This document shows positions 34,335 through 43,101 of a stretch of 54,975 nucleotides of DNA, piece after piece. The notes under the pieces were generated by a model. It ran no database searches. It saw only the letters and a list, made by a program, of their open reading frames with translations, and had not been told where the DNA came from. How positions within the stretch are numbered: position 1 is the stretch's first letter; every line of letters begins with the position of its first letter. Location of the stretch: the NCBI GenBank assembly GCA_947462925.1, contig CANHQP010000023.1, positions 1 through 54,975 of the forward strand, given 5' to 3'. The translations under genes and the position numbers were made by a program. This DNA is from Flavobacteriia bacterium. Lineage in GTDB: Bacteria > Bacteroidota > Bacteroidia > Flavobacteriales_D > Crocinitomicaceae.

Positions 34335-37300
34335 TTAGAAATCAAATTTAACTCCCAAACGAATTGTTCTTGGAGCACTAATATTAAAGGCATTTTGAAC
34401 TTTCATCGTATAATAATCTCTGAAAGATTGCTCGTCTAATTGATTTTGTATGGCTTGTTGGAACTGAGCAGCAGCTAAATAACCATCATCATCCCAGTTA
34501 CCTGTTGCACGGTAAACATTCAAGACATTGAATTGATTCAACAAGTTTGTCGCACGAATATAAACGTTCAAGAATGCTGCCTTTTTCTTATTTGCATCTT
34601 TACCTAATTTTAAGTCAAAAGTTCTGTCTAATTGAAGATCTAATCTGTAAGACCAAGGTGTTCTAGAACCGTTTAGAGTTCCTGTTAGACCCGAAGCTAA
34701 TGGGCTAAATGAAGCAGCATTTGTAATTTGTTGCTGTGCAGAATATGGGGAACCCGAGTAAATATTTGTGACAATATTCAAGCCTGTATTTTCCAAGATT
34801 TTTAAATCTCCAATCATTGGACCATTGTAGTCTGCACCACTTCCATATCTGTAATCGAAGGTGATAGCAAATGCATGTCTTTGGTCGAAATCATAAGGGA
34901 AGATATTTCTCAAATTTGGTAAACCTGCGTTAATCAAACCTTGTGCTGAAGTGGCATCAGAACCGGTTCCTTCTGCAAACTGCAATGTGTAGGCAGCTGT
35001 CATACGAATATTTCCAGTTCTTCTCATATCGTATGCAATTGTCATACCTTTAACAGTACCAAAATCGCGGTTACCATATGTTCTGTAAGTATTAGGATAA
35101 GCTTCAAAAACATTAATAAGCTGAACGTTATTCCTTTGCTCGCGATAGAATGCAGAGATTTTCAATGAGGAAGTTTTTGACAAAACTTGTTGAAAACCTA
35201 ATTCATAATCAATTGTTGTTTCTGGTTTCAAATTTGGATTATTGATTACACCAGTTCTTGTTTCAATAAATTGATAATCAATTGGATCAAAACGAAAACC
35301 AGAAGTTGGACGTTTTGTCAAGATATCATAGTGAGCGAAGAATGACGCCTCATCCGAAATTGGGAAAGAGAAAGCGACACGAGGCATCACATTAATTTGT
35401 GGTTTGTATTTCTCAAAGGCATCTGCATTAACAGTTTTTTGAGCAGGATCAACCAACCAAGGAGCAATACCTGCTGAACCTCTCAATGTTTTTGGATCCT
35501 CTACCTCGATTCCTTGTGCATTATACCAAACATCTCCGTTACGGAAACCATTAATTGCAGTTGGATTGTTTACATCATTTACATAAACCACATAATCATC
35601 TCCAATTGATTCTGGCACTATAGCCCATTCAGTATTTCCATCGGCAAAAGCTGCACGCGCTTCACCAGCTTTTTTTGCGTTGTATAACAAATATTTGTCT
35701 TTCAATACTGGCTGATTTGCATCAAAAACATCGACACGAAGTCCCACATTGAAAACGATATCATTGAATGCAAATTTATCCATCAAGTAACCAGAAGCAT
35801 AAATTGGTTGAAAAGCTCCAATGAAACGTTTGTAGTTATTATTCTCATCAAAATCATTGAAGTAGCTTTTAATATCTGTATTACCTCGTACCTTTTTACC
35901 TGTTTGATCAAAACCCCAATAAGACACAAAAGTGTTACCATTATTGAATAATTCATCTGCTGAGAACATATCTAAAGAGAACATTGAAGGATCGTAATTA
36001 TCAATATCTATAAAGTCTTCGTTTGCACCGCCTAAACCTAATTTAGTTCTTAAATTGTAATCAAAGAAAGATTGGTTATCATTGTTTTTCTGACCACCGA
36101 ACACACCATTGTTCGCGGCAGCATAACCAGAATTTAAACGTGAGTAGGTAATTTGAGTAAAGTTTCCGGAATCAGCAACTGTTGCGTCAAATAAATCTAA
36201 TTCTGTAATATGGAAGTTTGCCAATTGTCGCGCAATTGTCCATATACCAATTGGTCCATTTGTTCCACCACCTGTTGAAGAACCAGCAGTCCAACCTCTA
36301 TCAGTACGCTGTTCAAACTCAAACCCTAATGAAATTGAGTGATCTCCAATATTTACTGATCCAGAACCTGTAACGCGGAATTGGTCATTTTCAGTCTTAC
36401 CAAAATAATTGTAAGGGGTTCCAATATTACTCCATAAATCATAAACACTTTGAGGCTGATCACCATTTCTTAATGCGTTACCTTGCTGAATTTGAAACAG
36501 ATTTTCATAATTACCTACAGGATCTCCTTGATAAATATTATAATATTGAGTTGTGATAGCTGCCAAGGCTGCATTTGTCTCTGAGGGAGTAAAATCAACT
36601 ACAACATCTTGAAATCCATTATGAACAAAAGTTTGAGTTGTTCCATTAAACTCATATGATGGTCTTCTTGTGGTAGTAAACTTTCCTACATGACCATAAC
36701 TAAAAATATCGTATTTATGCCTGTCATCATATAAATCATCTTTTGATTTCGAATAATCAACCATAATAGAGTAAAATGCACTTTTTATTTTGGAAGTATT
36801 GCCCTCTTGGTTGTTTACAAAACGTTGAGAAAAACGACCATAAACCCTCCAGTCTAAAGATTTTGAATTTCCGAAGTTGGTAAAATTCATCAAGGAATTT
36901 GAAAAAGAATATTGCTTTCCAAAATTGTAGTTCATTGATCCACCAAATGTCAAATTAACACTTGGCCCAGTATTTACATCAATTTTCCCTGAAGCTGTCA
37001 CCTCAGTTCTTCGTGCATTCATTCTCCATTTTACTTGTTCAAAATCATCACTATTTAAGAAATTTGAATTGTGAAATGTACCTATACCAGTTGAAGTTGG
37101 TCTCAAAGGATTCGCTAAAATCTCGTCTCTTACTTCCTTCTTGATTCTGTATCCACCTCCATTAGCTAGTGGTCTATTATCCAACTCATCTGTAAGGTTG
37201 GCAGAAACTAGGAAGCCTAATCTTGGTTTTGTTTTCTTACCAGTAGAATCCTTTTGCATCCAAAGTGGACCAGAAATCATACCTTCCATCAAGTTGTAAC

Positions 37301-38102
37301 CGTATTTATCTAAACCGAAGACTTTCCCATCATAGCCATTTTCATCTTTGCCTTTGAAGTAAAAACCAGAAGTAACTCCTTCAAAGCTCCCAAAGAATTT
37401 CGAAGAAGGACCACGTGTAGTAACCGAGATAATACCTCCTGTTACATCACCGTAATTAGCCGGTACACCACCTGTTATCACAGAAACCTCCTCAATAGCA
37501 GATTTAGGTAAGTTAGATGAACCACGAACTTTTATACCATCAATAAAGAAATAAGTAGCGTCTGAACGTGAACCTCTTACACTAATTTCACCCGATCCTT
37601 CTTGAGCATTTACACCCCCTACAGTTCCTGCCACACCAGCTGCAGAACGTACAGGAAGTCTCGCGATATCTTCGCGAGTTATTGTTGCTCCAGAGGCTCC
37701 ACCATCTTTACTAATCAGAGGAACTCGATAAGCGACAACGTTTACCACTTCTAATTCACTGACTTTCTTACCCAAAGTAATATTGTCTAGGAATGTAATC
37801 TTATCACCTGAAAGCACAACACCTGTAGTAATACTCGGTTGATAATCTTCTCCTTCATTTCTTACTTCTACATCATATTCACCTGGAGTAAGTGAATTGA
37901 TTTGGAACTTCCCATCAAAATCGGTGTTCGCACCGGCTTTAATAGTTCCATTCTGTTTCAAAACAACACGACATCCGAAGATTGGTTCTTTTGATTTTAC
38001 GTCAATAACGGACCCCCTCAAGGTTCCTAAACCCGACTGAGAAAAGCCATAAAAGGCTGTCAGCAAGATACATACTAATAACAAATTGAGTTTTCGTAAC
38101 AT
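34335..38102 (-). CDS. TonB-dependent receptor with carboxypeptidase-regulatory-like domain
   Basis: Outer-membrane active transporter or secretion-linked receptor, 1,255 residues. Signal peptide (1-21); a beta-sandwich regulatory domain (about 25-110, GTLRGSVIDVKSKEPIFG start); a plug (about 120-240) with ARLPVRSAAGVAG, RGSRSDATYFFIDGIKVRG and GGVPANYGDVTGGIISVTTRG; then a long 22-strand-type barrel ending in RTIRLGVKFDF with terminal Phe. The carboxypeptidase-like domain plus plug is the SusC-type layout, but no SusD partner is present; instead a giant secreted protein and a PorV-like protein follow in the same operon. The substrate is unknown. Confidence 0.9.
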   Translation of the reverse strand: MLRKLNLLLVCILLTAFYGFSQSGLGTLRGSVIDVKSKEPIFGCRVVLKQNGTIKAGANTDFDGKFQINSLTPGEYDVEVRNEGEDYQPSITTGVVLSGDKITFLDNITLGKKVSELEVVNVVAYRVPLISKDGGASGATITREDIARLPVRSAAGVAGTVGGVNAQEGSGEISVRGSRSDATYFFIDGIKVRGSSNLPKSAIEEVSVITGGVPANYGDVTGGIISVTTRGPSSKFFGSFEGVTSGFYFKGKDENGYDGKVFGLDKYGYNLMEGMISGPLWMQKDSTGKKTKPRLGFLVSANLTDELDNRPLANGGGYRIKKEVRDEILANPLRPTSTGIGTFHNSNFLNSDDFEQVKWRMNARRTEVTASGKIDVNTGPSVNLTFGGSMNYNFGKQYSFSNSLMNFTNFGNSKSLDWRVYGRFSQRFVNNQEGNTSKIKSAFYSIMVDYSKSKDDLYDDRHKYDIFSYGHVGKFTTTRRPSYEFNGTTQTFVHNGFQDVVVDFTPSETNAALAAITTQYYNIYQGDPVGNYENLFQIQQGNALRNGDQPQSVYDLWSNIGTPYNYFGKTENDQFRVTGSGSVNIGDHSISLGFEFEQRTDRGWTAGSSTGGGTNGPIGIWTIARQLANFHITELDLFDATVADSGNFTQITYSRLNSGYAAANNGVFGGQKNNDNQSFFDYNLRTKLGLGGANEDFIDIDNYDPSMFSLDMFSADELFNNGNTFVSYWGFDQTGKKVRGNTDIKSYFNDFDENNNYKRFIGAFQPIYASGYLMDKFAFNDIVFNVGLRVDVFDANQPVLKDKYLLYNAKKAGEARAAFADGNTEWAIVPESIGDDYVVYVNDVNNPTAINGFRNGDVWYNAQGIEVEDPKTLRGSAGIAPWLVDPAQKTVNADAFEKYKPQINVMPRVAFSFPISDEASFFAHYDILTKRPTSGFRFDPIDYQFIETRTGVINNPNLKPETTIDYELGFQQVLSKTSSLKISAFYREQRNNVQLINVFEAYPNTYRTYGNRDFGTVKGMTIAYDMRRTGNIRMTAAYTLQFAEGTGSDATSAQGLINAGLPNLRNIFPYDFDQRHAFAITFDYRYGSGADYNGPMIGDLKILENTGLNIVTNIYSGSPYSAQQQITNAASFSPLASGLTGTLNGSRTPWSYRLDLQLDRTFDLKLGKDANKKKAAFLNVYIRATNLLNQFNVLNVYRATGNWDDDGYLAAAQFQQAIQNQLDEQSFRDYYTMKVQNAFNISAPRTIRLGVKFDF

Positions 38103-38484
38103 AAGTACAGTTTAAATATTATACTTTTTTTTAGCAACAAAGCGCGTAAATATAGACAAATAAAACGTAAAAGAACCAGCCAAAATCTTTTTCGTGAAAA
38201 TTTTCTTTAACTTACATTAACAAAAGTATGAATACCAAAGGAATAAAATAAGGATAAATGGTTTCATTTTTTTACAATGTATACATGTCTAAACTTTCAT
38301 GCTTTAATTTTAAATGTATCGAAGTTAGTTTAAAGTGAAACTTACTTTAAGGGAAATGAAAACTTTCATCGAATTGAAAAATTAATGGAAACAAAAATCT
38401 ACAATTTGCATTTTTTCTTTGAATGATAAATCTTTAAGAAAAAACAACAAACATAATTTTGAAAATACTCTTACCTTCGCGTAG
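38103..38484. other. Divergent intergenic region, 382 bp
   Basis: Separates the minus-strand TonB operon from the plus-strand phosphopantetheinyl transferase. It is AT-rich with no reading frame. TACCTTCG at 38472-38479, six bases before the transferase ATG, is one base off the -7 consensus. A loose inverted repeat (TTAAAGT / ACTTTAA, near 38330-38351) and two copies of AAACTTTCAT are present. No convincing promoter for the TonB operon was found. Confidence 0.4.
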
Positions 38485-39117
38485 ATGGATTTAAATATTG
38501 ATAAATTAGCATTTCAGGACACCTTAATATATACATTGTCTTTTTCAGACTTTGAACCAATGCAATATATTGATCATTTGACTTCAATAGAACTGGAAAG
38601 ATTTGAAAGATTTGGCCATATAAAAAGGAAGCGTGAATTTGTTGCCACAAGAATTCTTAGGCATTCAATCTTTGGACACAAGCACATTCATTACAATTTC
38701 GTTGGTGCTCCTTACATTGATGATGAAGGATTTATTTCTATAAGTCACGCAGACAATTTGGTTGGCATAGCATTGAACCCCCATCATCAAATAGGATTAG
38801 ACCTTGAAATGATTCAAACTAAAGCGCAGAAATTGCATGCTAAGTTTTTGAATGAAAAAGAACTTGAATTTTTTGATCCAACTAGTAAAGAAATAATGAC
38901 TGCATGTTGGTCTTCAAAAGAAACTTTATACAAATTGGCAGGTCGCAAGCAAATTGATTTCAAAAAAGATTTGCACCTTAAGATTATGGAAGAGAATTTA
39001 TGGAAAGGCGAAATCATTAACCCACAAGAAATTTTTTCTGTAAATTTGCAAATCATCCATTACAATAATTATATAATTACATTCAATTCCTCCCCCATTG
39101 AAATTGCGAAGCGATAA
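38485..39117 (+). CDS. 4'-phosphopantetheinyl transferase superfamily protein
   Basis: Sfp-type enzyme moving phosphopantetheine from CoA to a carrier protein serine, 210 residues. The magnesium-binding motif IGLDLEMI (about residues 111-118) and the later WSSKETLYK (about 151-159) are the two defining signatures; SISHADNLVGIAL precedes them. The size matches the Sfp/Gsp class rather than the shorter AcpS. No polyketide or peptide synthetase is in the window, so it may serve primary metabolism. Its last 20 bases overlap the GGGP synthase gene, indicating an operon. Confidence 0.88.
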   Translation: MDLNIDKLAFQDTLIYTLSFSDFEPMQYIDHLTSIELERFERFGHIKRKREFVATRILRHSIFGHKHIHYNFVGAPYIDDEGFISISHADNLVGIALNPHHQIGLDLEMIQTKAQKLHAKFLNEKELEFFDPTSKEIMTACWSSKETLYKLAGRKQIDFKKDLHLKIMEENLWKGEIINPQEIFSVNLQIIHYNNYIITFNSSPIEIAKR

Positions 39118-39844
39118 TATTTTTCAAAAAATTCAATCCCAAAAGGGACAAATTGCAGTTTTGATTGATCCTGAAAAGACAAATACAGAATACCAAATTG
39201 TTGAATTAGTAAAAAAAGCTTCGTTTGCTCAAATCGACTTTTTTTTTGTTGGAGGTAGCACTGTATCAAGGATTGACTTAGAGAAAACAGTAAAACTCCT
39301 AAAAACACATTCTAAAATACCCGTTGTACTTTTCCCTGGAGGCTCCCATCAATTATCGGAAAAGGCAGATGCCCTGCTCTATTTAAGTTTGGTTTCTGGA
39401 AGAAATCCTGATTTTTTGATTACGCATCATGTTAATAGTGCCCAGGAAATTGCCAATATGAATATTGAATTAATACCTACTGGTTATATATTGGTTGATG
39501 GAGGAACCAAAAGTTCTGTTGCATACATTAGCCAAACTACTCCTATACCAAGATCTCAAAAAAGTATTGCGAAAAATACTGCTTTGGCGGCAATCTTTCA
39601 AGGAAAGAAATTAATTTATTTTGATGCAGGTAGCGGAGCAAATGAAATTGTCCCAATTGAGTTTGTTAAACAATTAAGAAATGAGATGGAGGTTCCCATT
39701 ATTGTTGGTGGAGGAATTCGCACAATTCACGAAATAGAATCATTCAAAAAAAGCGGAGTAAACGTAATTGTAATTGGCAATCATATAGAAGAAAATATAG
39801 AGTTTCTTTTAGATATTCAGCGATATAAATTATCCATCTCTTAA
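39098..39844 (+). CDS. Geranylgeranylglyceryl phosphate synthase family protein
   Basis: TIM-barrel prenyltransferase of the GGGPS/PcrB family, 248 residues. Seen are QIAVLIDPEKT at the start, VLFPGGSHQL, the YFDAGSGA loop and IIVGGGIRT near the end, all typical of the family; Bacteroidota enzymes of this type link a long polyprenyl chain to glycerol-1-phosphate. The start appears to be a TTG (39098 or 39104), overlapping the preceding gene by up to 20 bp; no ATG is available without losing conserved sequence. The isoprenoid donor would come from the MEP pathway (ispH is in the window). The physiological end product in these bacteria is not settled. Confidence 0.88.
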   Translation: MKLRSDNIFQKIQSQKGQIAVLIDPEKTNTEYQIVELVKKASFAQIDFFFVGGSTVSRIDLEKTVKLLKTHSKIPVVLFPGGSHQLSEKADALLYLSLVSGRNPDFLITHHVNSAQEIANMNIELIPTGYILVDGGTKSSVAYISQTTPIPRSQKSIAKNTALAAIFQGKKLIYFDAGSGANEIVPIEFVKQLRNEMEVPIIVGGGIRTIHEIESFKKSGVNVIVIGNHIEENIEFLLDIQRYKLSIS

Positions 39845-40105
39845 TTCCTAATTTACTAATTACCTTCATTGGAAGATTTATTTATTAGCCATTGACCTAT
39901 TGATTAATGTTAACAAAATCTTCATTTATTGTTTTGGATATATGAAATCCATGCATATAAAAACTACCTAATGTTAATTCAATATTAATATTTCATCTCT
40001 TTTAGATTTACAATGGGCTTCAAATTAATAATCTCTTAATCTAGCTTTAACAGTCCACTAATTGATAAACTTGAACTTTGTGTCAAAATTTAAAGAACAC
40101 AAAAG

Positions 40106-42961
40106 ATGAAGTTACATGGCTATTTGACCTTGCTAATTTGTATGATTTTCGGCTTTGGAAATGCTCAAAATGCTGAGATTAATGGAACAATTACAGATGA
40201 AACCGGAGCTACATTCCCAACAGTTTTGATTTTTCTAGACGGCTCAACAATTCCCGTCCGTTCTGACATGGATGGAAATTACAAACTAAAAAATTTGGGT
40301 AGCGGGAAACACACCATTTTATTTAGATTTCCTGAATACAAACCTGTTGAAATGAAAGACATTGTAGTAAAAGCAGGTGATAAACTAGAAATCAATGTGA
40401 AATTGGAACCTTCAGCGCAGGAAATCGGCGAATTTACTGTTAAGGGTACTATGGATAAAGGTGGAACAGCAAGTTTAGAAAAAGACAAACAAAATGCGGC
40501 TACTGTTTCAGATGGAACTTCATCTGAAGAGATGAAAAAAAGACCTGACAATAAAGCGAGTGATGCTTTAAAAAGAATCAGTGGGGCAAGTATTCAAGAC
40601 AACAAATTTGTTGTCATTCGTGGATTAAATGATCGATACAATGCCGCATTTATCAATGGTGCACCTCTTCCAAGTTCAGAAAGTGACAAAAAAGCTTTTT
40701 CATTTGATATTTTTCCATCCATGATGCTGGACAATATTGTAATTTTAAAAACTGCTACACCTGATCTGCCGGGTGAATTTGCTGGAGGAGTAATAAACAT
40801 CAACACTAAAAACCCAAAAGACACTAATTTTCAATCAATTTCAATTGGGTCTTCTTACAATACTTTGACCACATTTAAAAATTTCAAAACCTATGAAGGT
40901 GGTAAATTAGATTGGTTAGGTCTAGATAATGGAGCAAGAGGATTGTCTTCACAAATACCAAGCACAAAAGATTTCGCAAGTTTAAACGCCTCTGAAAAAG
41001 GTAGATTAGCGCAAGAAATAACACCTTCATGGGCAATAGACAGTAAAATGGCAATGCCAAATCTAAATTTGCAATATGGATTGGGTAGAAATATCAAAAT
41101 GAAAGAAAGAAGTTTGGGTGTTGTTTTTGCATACACTTACCAAAATAATTTTTCAACAAATCGAAACATTCGTAGAGAATTTGAGGAGCAATCTACTGGA
41201 ATTGTATTGCGTTCAGAATTAGTCGATTCAGTTTACACACAATCGATTTTAAACAGTGGTCTTTTGAATTTTTCATATGAAATAAATGAAAAGAATAAAT
41301 TGAAATTCAAAAACTTGATGAGTATCAATTCTGATGACAAAGTAAATATCAGAAAAGGAATCAGAGAAATGGATAATGATCCGCATCAATTTGAGAAATC
41401 CTCTAACAGATGGTTTACTCAAAATGTACTTTACACAAGTCAATTAGAAGGAAATCATGAATTTACAGAGAAAAAACTGAAATTCAATTGGAATCTTGGC
41501 TACAGTGATGTTAACAGAACTGTTCCAAACATGAGAAGAGTAGTATACCAAAAAACAGCTTTGGTGGAGGACGATACAAATGCTCAATATATTGCTGTAG
41601 TTCAGAACAATGGAACAATTCCTACTGCAGCAGGGAATATGTTTTGGTCGAGTACCAAGGAACAAATTTACAGTGCTAAATATGATCTTGTCATTCCATT
41701 TGATAGAAAAAATGTAAAGACAGAATTCAAAATTGGTGGTATGCAACAATTTAGAACAAGAGATTTTAGTGCTCGAAACTTAGGGTTTTCTAGATTCAAA
41801 GCAACGGGAATTTCATTTGACAACAGTTTGCTTTTACTTCCTGAAGATGAAATTTTTTCAGCGGAACATTTAGGTGTTATGGCTAACGGAATGGGTGGTT
41901 TCAAATTGGAAGAAGCAACTAAAGTGAGCGACAGTTATCAAGCATCTTCGATGCTACACGCTGGATTCTTGATGTTTGACACAAAAATCAAAGAAAAATT
42001 CAGATTTGTAGGTGGAGCAAGAATTGAATCCTACAACCAAAAATTCTCCTACACTGAAGCTGGTTCAAATATTGATAAAACGATTGACACAACTGTAGTT
42101 GACATACTTCCATCATTGAACTTCATTTATTCTATCAACAAAAAAATGAATATTCGATTGAGTTACTACAAAACACTCTCTCGTCCAGAATTTAGAGAAT
42201 TGGCGCCATTTGCGTTCTATAATTTTGCCATGGACAACATTCTTTCTGGAAACACAAACTTGAAAAGAGCCTTAATTGATAATATGGATGTGAGATATGA
42301 GATTTTCCCAGGAGCAGGACAAATTTTTAGTATTTCTGGATTCTATAAATATTTCAAAAACCCAATAGAATTGGTTAATAGAACGGGTGTTTCTGGCGCA
42401 AGTGAATTGTACTACACCAATGTTTCTAAAGTAGAGAACTACGGAATTGAATTGGAATACAGAATCAAATTAGATGCCTTTGCAAAAGGTGCATCAAAAC
42501 AAAATACATTTCTTTCAAACACTACACTTTATACAAACTTGGCTTTAATTAAATCTGAAGTAGATGTAAGTCAAATCATTGGTTCATCAAGTACTTCTCG
42601 ACCATTGCAAGGACAATCACCATATATCGTGAATGCAGGAATTCAATATACTGAGCCAAAATCAAACTTTACTTTCAGTGCTTCATACAATGTTGTAGGA
42701 AGAAGAATTTACATTGTAGGAAATGTGCAAGAACCTGATGTTTGGGAAAACCAAAGAAATGTTATTGACTTACAAATTTCAAAATCATTCTTGGATAAAA
42801 AATTAGAAGTTAAATTAAATGTGAGAGATTTACTTGCTCAAGATTTAATTTTCTATCAAGATATCAATTTGAACAAGAAATATGATAAAAATGTAGACAA
42901 TCGTTGGCAAGAAACCACTTTTGGTCAAACAATTTCATTGAGTTTGAATTACACATTCTAA
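40106..42961 (+). CDS. TonB-dependent receptor with carboxypeptidase-like domain
   Basis: Second outer-membrane TonB receptor, 951 residues. Signal peptide (about 1-20, ends GNAQ); carboxypeptidase-regulatory-like domain (about 23-108, INGTITDETGATFPTVLIFL); plug (about 145-235) with RPDNKASDALKRISGASIQ, VIRGLNDRYNAAFINGAPLP and PDLPGEFAGGVININTK; barrel to the C-terminal strand FGQTISLSLNYTF. The ISGASIQD...RGLNDRYN plug variant differs from the SusC-like receptor at 34-38 kb. The gene immediately downstream encodes a T9SS-secreted beta-helix/PKD protein, a likely functional partner; substrate unknown. Confidence 0.9.
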   Translation: MKLHGYLTLLICMIFGFGNAQNAEINGTITDETGATFPTVLIFLDGSTIPVRSDMDGNYKLKNLGSGKHTILFRFPEYKPVEMKDIVVKAGDKLEINVKLEPSAQEIGEFTVKGTMDKGGTASLEKDKQNAATVSDGTSSEEMKKRPDNKASDALKRISGASIQDNKFVVIRGLNDRYNAAFINGAPLPSSESDKKAFSFDIFPSMMLDNIVILKTATPDLPGEFAGGVININTKNPKDTNFQSISIGSSYNTLTTFKNFKTYEGGKLDWLGLDNGARGLSSQIPSTKDFASLNASEKGRLAQEITPSWAIDSKMAMPNLNLQYGLGRNIKMKERSLGVVFAYTYQNNFSTNRNIRREFEEQSTGIVLRSELVDSVYTQSILNSGLLNFSYEINEKNKLKFKNLMSINSDDKVNIRKGIREMDNDPHQFEKSSNRWFTQNVLYTSQLEGNHEFTEKKLKFNWNLGYSDVNRTVPNMRRVVYQKTALVEDDTNAQYIAVVQNNGTIPTAAGNMFWSSTKEQIYSAKYDLVIPFDRKNVKTEFKIGGMQQFRTRDFSARNLGFSRFKATGISFDNSLLLLPEDEIFSAEHLGVMANGMGGFKLEEATKVSDSYQASSMLHAGFLMFDTKIKEKFRFVGGARIESYNQKFSYTEAGSNIDKTIDTTVVDILPSLNFIYSINKKMNIRLSYYKTLSRPEFRELAPFAFYNFAMDNILSGNTNLKRALIDNMDVRYEIFPGAGQIFSISGFYKYFKNPIELVNRTGVSGASELYYTNVSKVENYGIELEYRIKLDAFAKGASKQNTFLSNTTLYTNLALIKSEVDVSQIIGSSSTSRPLQGQSPYIVNAGIQYTEPKSNFTFSASYNVVGRRIYIVGNVQEPDVWENQRNVIDLQISKSFLDKKLEVKLNVRDLLAQDLIFYQDINLNKKYDKNVDNRWQETTFGQTISLSLNYTF

Positions 42962-43101
42962 CTATTGAATATTACGCTAAAGTAAAGACTCTAAAAATAC
43001 AATAACAGTAGGTTAACATAACTATAAAGTATCAGTAATACTTCCTTAATTTTTAGACAAGGTCGACTGCTTTACTTTGTACCACACAATATGAAGAAAT
43101 T

